Source: Pratylenchus scribneri
Taxonomy: Eukaryota > Nematoda > Chromadorea > Rhabditida > Pratylenchidae
Assembly (NCBI GenBank): GCA_030063045.1
Contig: JAQSEB010000031.1
Location: 1,488,001 to 1,552,000 of the forward strand
Length of the DNA: 64,000 bases
Direction: 5' to 3'
The notes below the pieces were generated by a model, which searched no databases, was not told the DNA's origin, and saw only the letters and a list, made by a program, of their open reading frames with translations. Shown in pieces: positions 20,663-30,416 of this stretch (the first letter of the stretch is position 1; each line of letters opens with the position of its first letter). Both the position numbers and the translations under genes were made by a program.

Positions 20663-23346
20663 ATGTCGGATGAGGAGGAATTTGAGGAAATTGAACGAAT
20701 TGTGCTTGGATTAGACGAGGTTGGTTGGTTTGGATGAAGCATATTAGTCCCCAAAATTGAATTCGTCAGCCTGATTCGGATTTATACGATCGAGTGGCCT
20801 ATTTGGACATGGTTAAGGCACATCAGTTGGAAAGGAAACGAAAATTTCGGAGTATGGCCAATTTGGAGGCGGCAACGGCATTAAAGTATGTTTTTTGAGG
20901 AAATTGTCAAAAATTTCTGTCTATTTTTTCTGTTTTGTGGGGGAGGGGAGACTATACCCAAAATGGGGAATATTCAAAAAGGTGCACAGCTGGAATGAAA
21001 ATGATGGAGTGAAAAAGTCAGTCTGGCATTTTTGTCGAGAATGGAAAGGAAGGGCACAATATATGACCGTTGTTTGGCCCTAAAGACCATTTTTTACTTT
21101 TTTTGGTTAGGGAAAAGGAGGAAGAAATGAACCGAAGGACCGTTTCGTTTAATGAACCGCCGAAAGTGCATCATCATCGAAGGAGGGAATGTCATTCGCA
21201 TTTGCAGCCATCCACTTCCGAAGAGGTCAAAAATGTCACATTTATTCCCCTTTTCATACCAGGTCATTTTATTTCAGGAAACCGATGTTGATTTGCCTCC
21301 TTCTCGGCACGGCAAAATTGGCAAATTTAAATCTTCGTCTCTGTCAATCGACTCCGAAATGTTGCCTTCCAATTTTGCGGTCATTCCGCAAATTTCGCCT
21401 GTTCTCGACCCTTCCATTTATAAGGAATTGTCATTTTGCGATTGTAGCCTATTTCCGGAATGTGCTTTGGGCAAGGGAATTCCTTTATTGGATTTGGACG
21501 AGCGAAGAATGGAAATGAAAAGGGCCACTGATTTGTTGGATTCGGACATTATTCCCGATCCTCCAATGCCCACAACATTTGCCCGAAGGCATCATCAAAG
21601 GCCACCTTCCTTCAAATCAACCAAAATGGAAATGGGGCGGAAAATAGAAAGGCAAAATGCATTTATTGAGGAGAATGAAGGAGGAATTGGAAGGCAAAAT
21701 ATGAAGAATTTTGGCATCCATAAACATCGTTATTATCATCCAAATTGGAATTCATCTTCATCCCCTCCTCCCAGGGGTGCCATCTCCAAAAGTCAAAACC
21801 CCGGCATTCGGGTCTAAAAACCCGGCAAAACTCCGGCAAAAATTTTCAAAACCCCGGTAAAAACCCGGCATCTTTTAAAACGTGTTAAAATGCAATTTAG
21901 TAAAAGCTTGTAAAAATTTTCTACTTCAGATTTATATTTTTAATTGACTTTTTGAGCATATTTTTAATTGACTTTTTGAGCATGTGCGTTATGAAATAAA
22001 GATATCATAAGCTTTAAAAATCGGTCTGCCGTCAAAAAGTTTAGCCAGAAAAAGCCGCGAAGGAAGGAAAAAAATTAGCTAAAAATGGCCCTGATAGGTA
22101 GAAAAAGTAGCTAAAAAAGCCCTGATAGGGAGAAAAAATAGCTAAAAATGGGCCCTGATTGGAAGAAAAATTAGCTAAAAATGGCCGCGCAGCGAAAAAT
22201 TAGACCCAAAAATGGCCGCGCAGCGAAAAATTAGACCCAAAGATGGCCGCGCAGCGAAAAATTAGACCCAAAAATGGCCGCGCAGCGAAAAATTAGACCC
22301 AAAGATGGCCGCGCAGCGAAAAATTAGACCCAAAAATGGCCGCGCAGCGAAAAATTAGACCCAAAAATGGCCGCGCAGCGAAAAATTAGACCCAAAAATG
22401 GCCGCGCAGCGAAAAATTTAGCTAAAAATTTAAAAACATGGCAAAACCCGGCAAAATATGAAAAACCCGGCAAAAAACCCGGCACTTTCAAAACCCCGGC
22501 AAAACCCCGGCCGGGACATCAAAAACCCGGGAAATGCCGGGTTTCCCCGGTATTATGGCAGCCCTGCCTCCTCCTCCTCCAGCCGACCATCTCAGTCCTT
22601 CACGTTCGCCAACTTCATCTTCAAATTCCTCCAATTCTTCATCATCTTCCGCCGCCGACCATTTCGATGACGGGGAAAAGACCATCCTTTTTCGGCTTCC
22701 TTTGACCATAACCAGGGCAAAGAATGGCCTAGGAGAATGTGAAGTTCGAGAGCGTCGAGTGGATGGTCGATTGGGACACACCGAATCGGTTGACTTCACG
22801 GAAATGGGCCTTTTTGTGGCACCGCCGTCCGAAACTGATCCGGAGGAGGCATTTGTGATTGTTGAAAGACGAAAATTGATGTTAGCCAATTTTGGGTGGA
22901 TGGAATAGTAAAAAATAGTAGGAATTTGGCCATTTTCCACCAAAATTCATCCACAATTTCCACATTTTGTGCCCTTCCTTTCCATTTCTTCGGCGGAAAC
23001 AATTATTCCACCCCCCCCCCCCTTCCTCATTATTACCCAAAAATCCCCTGTTGGGTATGCTCACTACCATTTCCTTCATTTTTTCAGTCCACCCGGAGAG
23101 TCTGTGGGCCACGAATCGCAATCGACCACTGCCCCCTTTCCTGCCTCCATTTCCCCATTGGCATTGGCCCATTCGCCGCATTCTCAGCGTCAAAGTCAGC
23201 ATCCGTCTCCATCAATTACAAACCAAAATCATCATCAAAAACAATTCCAACGGGGTCAAAGTACTGAAAATTTGCTTTCAATTAGGGTTACCGAATCAGA
23301 GCCGCCGCCATTGTTTCGACAACCAAAAGGCAATGAATTTGAATGA
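20663..23346 (+). CDS. Unrecognised Ser/Pro/His-rich protein, exon split by a hAT-type element
   Basis: The start MSDEEEFEEIERIVLGLDE is followed by in-phase exons. These include DSDLYDRVAYLDMVKAHQLE, then EEEMNRRTVSFNEPP (RTVSF fits the PP1-docking RVxF pattern), then a long exon with KGIPLLDLDERRMEMKRATD. At 21772 a 795-bp transposon interrupts a Pro/Ser codon run. Removing the element with one copy of its target duplication rejoins the frame (SSSPPP to PPADHLSPSRSP). Downstream exons contain KTILFRLPLTITRAKNG and ESVGHESQSTTAPF, reached by a phase-2 intron, and end QPKGNEFE. Only about 100 bp separates this stop from the likely Twinkle start. The exact 3' boundary is uncertain, and the family is unknown. 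Confidence 0.55.
21772..22566. mobile_element. Non-autonomous hAT-type element, 795 bp
   Basis: The ends are CAGGGGTGCCAT and ATGGCAGCCCTG, forming a 12-bp terminal inverted repeat with one mismatch. CAGGG ends are typical of hAT transposons. The element is flanked by a perfect 8-bp target duplication, CCTCCTCC, at 21764-21771 and 22567-22574; 8 bp is the hAT hallmark. Inside are many AAAACCCGGCAAAA-type motifs near both ends and a 31-bp tandem repeat in the middle. No transposase is encoded, so mobility would depend on an element elsewhere. It lies within a coding exon. A low-complexity target makes the duplication slightly less decisive. Confidence 0.85.
22180..22420 (+). repeat. 31-bp tandem repeat inside the hAT-type element
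   Basis: About eight copies of a 31-bp unit beginning ATGGCCGCGCAGCGAAAAAT and ending AGACCCAAAA, nearly identical. Just before it are looser repeats of the kind GGCCCTGATAGGNAGAAAAA. It reads open in one frame only because of the repeat and is not a gene. Confidence 0.9.
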
Positions 23347-23448
23347 ATTGGCCAAAATTCAGAGATAATTTTAGGCACCGATTTGTACACAGAAGGACAA
23401 AGGCACGAAGAATTTGGTGAAGAGGAGGAAGGCGTCGACATTCCATCA

Positions 23449-26400
23449 ATGCCAATTGGCCGAAATCGTAGTCCACATTTTTTGGAGACGGGTGGCCATC
23501 ACCCCGCCCATTCTCATTCTTCTCATCAACAACAATCTTCGCCCTCTTCCTCCTCCCTAAAGGCAATTGGAGGTGGGGAAAGAAGGGAGGAATTGGCCGG
23601 AATTGTGGACCCACAAATTCGGCACATTTGGGCCGAGGCAGTCGATCTCAGTGAAATTCGTAATGTTGAGGATCAAACAGAGTTGGTGCCAAAATTAGGA
23701 CTATTTTTCATTCGTTTTTAATTAAATTAGATTCCGTTCATTGCGTGCCCAACTTGGCATTGATGTATTCCAATTCCATTCAATTAATTCAATTTTTGTG
23801 AATCCCATTTATAGAAAATTTCATCGGAAACACTGTCCCAATATCATGTCAAAGGCCATATGGACAATTTTGATCAGCCAGCAATTTGTTATCCCCGCTA
23901 TAGGGGCCCATCTGCCCGAAATCGAATCCCAAATGGTACAGAAATTTTGAATAATTTAGTCCAATTTTTGAAGGTATAAAATTGATTCGAAGAGTTGGCG
24001 ATAAATTGGCCAAGGAGAATTATCCGCACGAAACTGAGTTTTATTAAAATAAACTTTTTATTTGAGTTTCTCATTCATTTGAAGTAAAATTCGTTTTTCG
24101 GGCATGTTTGGCCTTCATATGATAACCCAATTCGATAATCGCATTGTTTTGTGCACAAATGAAAGGGATGCCCTGGTTGAATCCATCCATCCAAATTATA
24201 TCCATTTCCCTTTTGAAGGCAGTTTACGATGCATCCAACGGTATTCCGGCCCTTTCATTGCCTCAGGGTGAACGTTTTGACCCAACTGTGGTTCCTTATT
24301 TGGAGGATTTTGATTTGGTTAGTCTCAATAATGGATCAGTCCATATTCTACCCTTTTAATCCCATTCAAAAGATTTACATTTGGTTTCCGCACATTCATG
24401 AACGATTTGCAAAAGAGTTTGTGGCCCAATCCCAAATTCTTATTATATTTTCCCATTCCCCAGCTATGCCTCCTATTTGAGTGCCGCCCGTTGCTATATA
24501 ATCACGTCAATTTCCCCCTTTCATTTTCCAATTTTTCTCTCATTTTTAAGTGCCCCTTTGCGTCCAGTTGAATTAGTTCGGGACAATCGGGCAAAAGAAG
24601 TTCTTCACAGCATTCAAGGTACAGATTTTTGGCCAATTTAAATTCATTTTCATTTGTAGACGCTGTCCGAGTGCGTTACAAAGGATTTCGTTCTGTCCAG
24701 GATTTGCGGGATTCGGTGCGAAGTGAAATTGTGCAAAGCAAATCAAAATTGGCCGGCCTAACATTGGTCTAAACATTTTCACATTGGAAATGATGTTTTT
24801 GTAATATTACAGTGGAAAAGATATTCCTTGTTGAATAATTATTTTCGGGGATTCCGTCCATCCGAAATGACCGTTTTGAGTGGAGGAAGCCATGGGAAGA
24901 CGACATTCATTTGCGAGTTGGTTGATTTTTGATTGGATGGGAATTGGATGTTCAAATTTTCAGATATTCAATGGATTTGTACACTCAAGGAGTAATAAAT
25001 AATTCTCATTCCGTCAATTTTGAGTAATTTTTCCATTTTCAGGTGCGAACTTTATTCTGCAATTTTGAAATGCCGGAGGAGAAGGTCAAATTGCCTCATT
25101 CAATATTAATTATTTCATCAAATAAATTGCAGATCCTAAAATGGATGATAATCCAATTTGCCGGGTAAATTCAAATCTCCATCATTTGTGTCCATTCCAA
25201 ATATTCCATTTCCTTCCCCTTTTCCTCCCCATTCATTCCAATTCGTCGAATCCATGTTTTTCCCCTATCTAGGCCTTCTCACGTGCGCAGTCTTGCCCGT
25301 TCTCGAACATTTACCAGTCGATCAAAGTAAGAATATTTTTTTGGGTGGGTTTGCACGTGAGAAGGTCTATTCTAGGGAAAAAGTCCAAAATTCTTTTTAA
25401 ATTTATATCTCAAGGGCATTTGCAACATCTATTTCTTGTATGAGATCATTTTCTTGAATTTATGAAATATGAAATCCAAAGAAATTAGCATTAGCAATTA
25501 TCACTAAATATTAGTCCTATCTAGGGCTAAATTTGTTTGAGGCGAGAGCTGGGACTAGGTTCTCGCCCCGGACTTTCGCCGGAGGACTAAGCCCCCAACG
25601 GCCCAATGAACGGGATATTGATTAGAGACAAATGAACTTTAAATTATTATGCATTAATTGTGCTGGAAAATGTGATAACATAAAGAGTAAAAAGCATTAA
25701 GAGATGAAAAAGAGCTGGGTTTAAAAAGGCAGATTGAGGCAATATTTGATTGATAGGGAGGGTGACGGGATTTTTAGGAAAGAAGTGGCGGTACAGTAGG
25801 ATGAATAGGAAGAAGGACCCTTAGGCATTATTGGCATTGACATTAACAATTACTACATTGATCCTCCATTTTCTTCCCATTTCCTCCCAGGGTTCCATTG
25901 CAGCAACGCCAAGACCATTCTTCGGTTGAAATGTGGTTGGACCGTTTCGAGCGGACACACAGTGATTTGGTGATTATGAAGACGGAGGAATTCCGTGAAA
26001 AAACACTCAAGGAGATTGCCGATGTAAGAAAGGGACAAATTTAATGGAAATTTTTGATGCAAAATTGAAGGCAATTCGAGAACAAACATTGGCATGTGGA
26101 ACACAGGTGAAAAGGGCAAAAGATGCAAATGAAATGATCCAATTCTCTCATTTTTAGCATTTAGTCATTGATAATTTAGTAAGTTGAGCAGGCATTTGGA
26201 TGGAATATTTTGGGCTTATTTGTGCAGCAAGCTTTGGTGGATATGGCCACAGTTCACATTGATCCAATGACGGTGGCGGAGAGAACACACCAACAAGTGA
26301 GTGAATGAATATATTAGTGTATTAAAGGATGAACATTGCTTGCATTGAAATTGTGTTTTAAAGGATCGATTCGTTGGCATGCTCCGTCGAATGGCCAGCA

Positions 26401-27296
26401 CCCAGGAATTGCACATCACTTTGGTATTCAAAAAGAATATTCAACAAATTTGACCGAATTTAGGTTGTCCATCCGGTCAAGGAGCCAAATGAAGTTGGTC
26501 CAAAAATTGACTATCGTATTTCCTCAATTAGTGGCCCTGGGGCTATCATTTTTCGGAGATCCTCCTTGAGGGATGATTATTAGAAGGAAGGCTTCTACTA
26601 CTAAAGGGAGGGGAGGGGGCAGGGCAATAGAGGAAATACGGTAATAGTCGAAATGCAATATTCATATTCATTCTCTCATCATCAGTCGGGATATTATGAA
26701 TTGCATCATATTGGTGGACCGAATGCAAAAATCACGCAAGAAGCTGACAATGTTCTCGTCATTCAGAGACGCCGCGATACCGAAGATCGAAGGAAATTCC
26801 GAAAATTCCTTTATGTGAGTATTAGTCCTTAATTTGGATTAATGAGGATCAGGGCGAGAGTGGGCCTGGGCTCTCACCTCGGATCTTCACAAAAAGACAG
26901 GGATTTCAGAGGAAAGAATCTTTAAATTATTATTTATCTCTTGAATGGAAAAAAGACTGTCACAAAAGTGAATATTTTGGATAGAAAGGATTGGTTTAAA
27001 AAGTGGGCTTAATATTTGATTGATGATTAGATAAACTAAAAAGTGGGTGGCAAAAATTGGATACAGTAGGAGAAATACGAAAGGCCCTTAGGCATTATTT
27101 GCATTGGTATTGATGGTGAGGGATATTTATTTCAGATTCTGAAGAATCGTTTCGGTGGTCGATGCTTGGAAGTTGATCAGGTGAAGAATGAAAAATGAAA
27201 TAATCGAACCAAATTTTGCGCAGATTGAAATGCTTTTCCAACCTTCCACCCTAATCCATTCATTGGTTGAAACATCCAACAGATAAAGAAGCCAAT
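23449..27296 (+). CDS. TWNK: Twinkle, mitochondrial replicative DNA helicase
   Basis: This is the hexameric mtDNA helicase. The N-terminal part shows DPQIRHIWAEAVDLSE, FRSLRAQLGID, YPRYRGPSARNRIPNG, then IKLIRRVGDKLAKE and FSGMFGLHMI, matching the Twinkle primase-like region. Next come CTNERDAL, NGIPALSLPQGE and VPYLEDFD. The RecA core has FRGFRPSEMTVLSGGSHGKT (Walker A), DLYTQGVRTLFCNFEMPEE, HLVIDNLQALVDMA (Walker B) and HITLVVHPVKEPNE. The end reads QEADNVLVIQRRRDTEDRRK, LKNRFGGRCLEVDQIEM and LVETSNR, with TAA at 27294-27296. The start is tentative. ATG 23449 follows an acceptor-like AATTTTAG, but the frame is open further 5'. There are many introns; those at 25170-25890 and near 26820-27130 carry repeats. 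Confidence 0.88.
25257..25382. repeat. 126-bp element with 33-bp terminal inverted repeats in a Twinkle intron
   Basis: The left arm TTTTTCCCCTATCTAGGCCT continues TCTCACGTGCGCA. It is matched by a right arm ending in CACGTGAGAAGGTCTATTCT then AGGGAAAAA. About 27 of 33 positions pair when the right arm is reverse complemented. Some 60 bp separate the arms. It looks like a tiny MITE or foldback. Confidence 0.65.
25510..25860 (+). repeat. Dispersed intronic repeat, copy B (Twinkle intron)
   Basis: This segment starts ATTAGTCCT and contains GGCGAGAGCTGGGACTAGGT followed by TCTCGCC, a 9-bp stem able to form a hairpin. It then contains GGTTTAAAAAGGCAGATTGAG, GCAATATTTGATTGAT and GGTACAGTAGGATGAATAGG, and ends CCCTTAGGCATTATTGGCAT. 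It is colinear with copy C about 1.3 kb downstream, and its 3' half with copy A at 3961. Confidence 0.7.
26821..27120 (+). repeat. Dispersed intronic repeat, copy C (Twinkle intron)
   Basis: This shares with copy B the start ATTAGTCCT, the hairpin (GGCGAGAGTGGGCCTGGGCT then CTCACC), GGTTTAAAAAG, AATATTTGATTGATGATTAG, TACAGTAGGAGAAATACGAA and AGGCCCTTAGGCATTATTTG. It fills nearly all of a later Twinkle intron and starts close to the donor site. It is diverged enough from copy B to be an independent or old insertion. Confidence 0.7.
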
Positions 27297-27512
27297 TTAA
27301 ATTTAATTAATTCCCACATTATTTTCATTCATAATTAATTAATATTTGTCTTTCATCTTTTTTAACGAATTTATCAGAAAAAAATTAACCATCATTAAAA
27401 TGAGCTATAACAAAACAAACAAACAATGGTGAACATAGGGACACACGTTTTAATAAAGAATGAATGACATTAATTAAACAATCAAATCATCAATCTTTTC
27501 TCTTCATTCAAA

Positions 27513-30234
27513 TCAGCGTTCTATCATCAATGCCTTTTTGCGGTCCTCTTCCTCAATTTTCCTTCGCAAATGTGCCTTATAGGAGAAAATGTCGCCATCC
27601 CATTTTGTGATTGTTTGACGGTCGCAAACCCAAATTTCCTCGGTCACTTGTTGGACAAGTCGGAAGTCGTGGGAAACCTTGGAATAATTGAAAATTAATT
27701 AATTCTCTCAATAATTAATTGATTTACCAAAATCATTCCACCCGCAAAATTGTTGATTGCTTCGGCCAATGCGTCGATGCTTTCCATGTCCAAATGATTC
27801 GTTGGTTCATCCAAAAGAAGAAGATGTGGTTGTTGCCAAGCAAGCCAAGCAAATGCGACTCGACATCGTTGCCCATCCGACAATTGTTTCATTGGACAAA
27901 TTTGTTCTCGTCCCGAGAGGCCGTATCGACCAATGATTTTGCGCATTTCTTCCTTCTCCCGAACATCCGGAAATTCTCGTTGCATATATTCCAGTGCACT
28001 CAATTCCAAAGGCAATTCTTCCACCAAATGCTAAAATAAAAAAGCATTAATTTATATTTAAATTGGTATTTAATTTAAAAAAATGATGGGCTATTTTATT
28101 TTCCTCATCAATCTTATTTTTATTTTGATTTGGAAAACAAAAAGGAAGGGAAAAAAATTACGAACCACCACTGGGAATTGAACTCGAGTTCTCTCTTGCT
28201 ATTTCCCTTTACACTAAAGCAAGCGATATAACAATGAGCTAAAAGTCCACGCTAATTAAGCCTCCCCTCCCAGCTGCCTTATAGGAGAAATGAGTTAAAA
28301 AACACAAATTTGGATACTATTTCTTGCGCACCTTAGAAAAAAGTTACATGTTCCTAACTGTATTTTTCCCATTTTTTTTTATTAATATAAAGAATTAATA
28401 ATTCTTCCAATTCCCCTGTGCCCTGTTACCTGATGATATTTGCCAATTTTGCAATGCAAATGGCGTCGAATCATTCCATCCGTTGGTTCAATATCGGAGG
28501 CCAACAATTTGAGAAGCGTCGATTTTCCAGCTCCATTTGGTCCGACCAAAGCCACTCGCGTGTCCAAATCAATGCCAAAGTCCAAATCTCGGTAAATCAA
28601 TGGCTAAAAATATTTAATTTATTCTAAAAATTAATTCAATTTAAACAAACCGAATCTTTATTATAGCGGAAAGAGACATGTTGGACCATAATGACCGGTG
28701 GTGGAATATTATCCGGTTCAAAGAAGTAAAATTGTTTTGTCTGCTCCAAAACCACTTTTTCCGTCAGACCGCCGGCAATCATTTTTGCCATTGTTTTCTC
28801 TTTGCTTTGAGCTTGACGAGCCAATTTTGCACTTCCATGTCCAAAACGTGCAACATAATCCTTTAAATAAATTGAATTATTCCCCCGTAATTTATCCCAA
28901 TCAATAATAAACCTTCATATGCTTAATTTGTGCCTGTTCCCAATTGTAGCGTTTTGCCTGATTTTCCAACAATTCCAATCGAGTTTTGATGAATGCATCA
29001 TAATTTCCCTGTGAATTTAATAAATAATAATTTAAATGGATAAAATACTCACTCCATAATAGATGAGTTTTTTGTGGTACAAATGAATGACATTGGTGCA
29101 AACATTGTTCATAAAATCCTGCGAATGTGAAATAATCAAAAGCGATCGTTTATAACTGAATTGATGAAGATTAATTTGGATTATTTTTAAATTTTTAAAA
29201 ATACTTTGAAAGTTGCCCTTCAAGCCAGACACAAGCATCCAAATCCAAATGATTGGTTGGTTCGTCCAGCAAAAGCAATGAAGGTTTCAAATAAAGTGCC
29301 CGTGCCAATGCAATTCTCATTCGCCAACCTAAAATTTAATTTTTAATAAATAATTAAGCAAAATGTTTTCCACCTCCAGAAAAATCTTTGCATCTTTTGG
29401 CCATCATTTGCGGAGTAAATCCAAGTCCATGGAGTATTTCAGCTGCCTTCACCTCGGCTTTGTCCGCGTCCATTTCATCTAACCGATCATAGATGTCAAG
29501 AAGTTTTGCTTGGCTTTCTAATTTTTTGGGGAAGTGAAATTTGAAAATAAATTAAAAATTGAAACCTTCATCGTCATAAGTCGCTAATTCTTCTGCCTGT
29601 TTCTCCAATACAATTCGCTCCTTGTCGACATTGATAACCGCTTGAAGTGCCGATGAATCAACGGCCGCCATCTCTCGGCTCACCAAAAACATGTCAATAT
29701 GATCGGGAATCGGCATTTCACGCAAATAAATGGCCTGCATTAATGAGGATTTTCCTGTAAATTTTGAGGATTATTTGCAATTATTTTTAAATATTAACCG
29801 CTTCCATTCAATCCAATAAGTCCATATCTTCGTCCCATGTTAATCTCCAAAGTCGTGTCTGTTACAATCTCCCGACCATGGAATGTGATGGTTAATTGTT
29901 CTAAATTGATTAGAAGTTCATTCATTGGCAGTGTTTAAAACCAACCAATTTTTAGATTAATACTCCGTGGCTGGGATGTGAGAACACCGGCAACTGCTCG
30001 AGCCTTAGCGTTGTCCAATTCAACTTTATGCAACACATCCATTACGGCATCAAGTTCTTGTTGCTCCACAAAATCCCCATTTTGAACGTCGTTGCCGTTG
30101 AATTCCTCATCATTTCCATCCTCTTCCGGTTTTTGGGAATTTGCTTGTTTTTTCCCGCCTCCTTTTTGCTTTGAAGCCAATTTTTCCTTCTCCTTTTTTG
30201 CTTTATCTCGTTGTTTTTTCGCGTCCGAAGGCAT
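27513..30234 (-). CDS. ABCF2: ABCF2-type ATP-binding cassette protein
   Basis: This is a soluble ABC-F ATPase with two nucleotide-binding domains and no membrane segments; the family works with ribosomes in translation. The N-terminus [18 protein letters not shown] is Lys-rich, as in ABCF2. Domain 1 includes [20 protein letters not shown] and Walker A GLNGSGKSS (near 29800). Domain 2 includes [19 protein letters not shown] (near 28540), the signature [14 protein letters not shown] and Walker [21 protein letters not shown] (near 27800). The C-terminus is KALMIER with TGA at 27513-27515. There are many small introns. One larger intron (about 28030-28430) contains a tRNA-like sequence. Twinkle on the other strand ends about 215 bp away, so the genes are convergent. 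Confidence 0.94.
28163..28252 (-). repeat. tRNA-derived SINE-like sequence in an ABCF2 intron
   Basis: On the minus strand, TTTTAGCTCATTGTTATA resembles a polymerase III A box. About 45 bases later GAGTTCAATTCCC matches the B box (T-arm) well. A T-rich tract (TTTTTTT) follows as a possible terminator. The putative acceptor-stem halves do not pair, and the middle region does not give a normal anticodon arm, so it is not a functional tRNA. A decayed tRNA-derived retroposon is the best reading. Confidence 0.4.
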
Positions 30235-30416
30235 TCTAATTCTATTATTGACAAATGATAATCTAAAAAAAATAAATAGTAGTATAAATTTTCATAAAAC
30301 TTCAATCAAATCAATTAAAATAAACAACTGAAATCGATCAGATTCCATGTAGTTTTTTTAGAGAGGTTTGGGTTTGGGATTTGGCTTTCTTTTTGTGTTT
30401 TTGGGTTCGGCGTTCG

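Noticed and set aside
22367..22705. Open frame MAAQRKIRPKNGRAAKN...
   Set aside because: It is a translation of the 31-bp tandem repeat inside the hAT-type element.
23985..24050. BH3-like motif (LIRRVGDKLAKEN) suggesting an apoptosis regulator
   Set aside because: With correct splicing (38-bp intron before GGT ATA AAA) the segment aligns with the Twinkle primase-like region (human LRGLKLLEAK) and leads directly into FGLHMI of Twinkle.
23449..24060. Separate gene ending LVQFLKV
   Set aside because: The frame is continued by in-phase introns into Twinkle; the apparent stop lies inside or next to an intron.
28163..28252. Functional tRNA gene
   Set aside because: Acceptor stem halves do not pair and no normal anticodon arm can be drawn.
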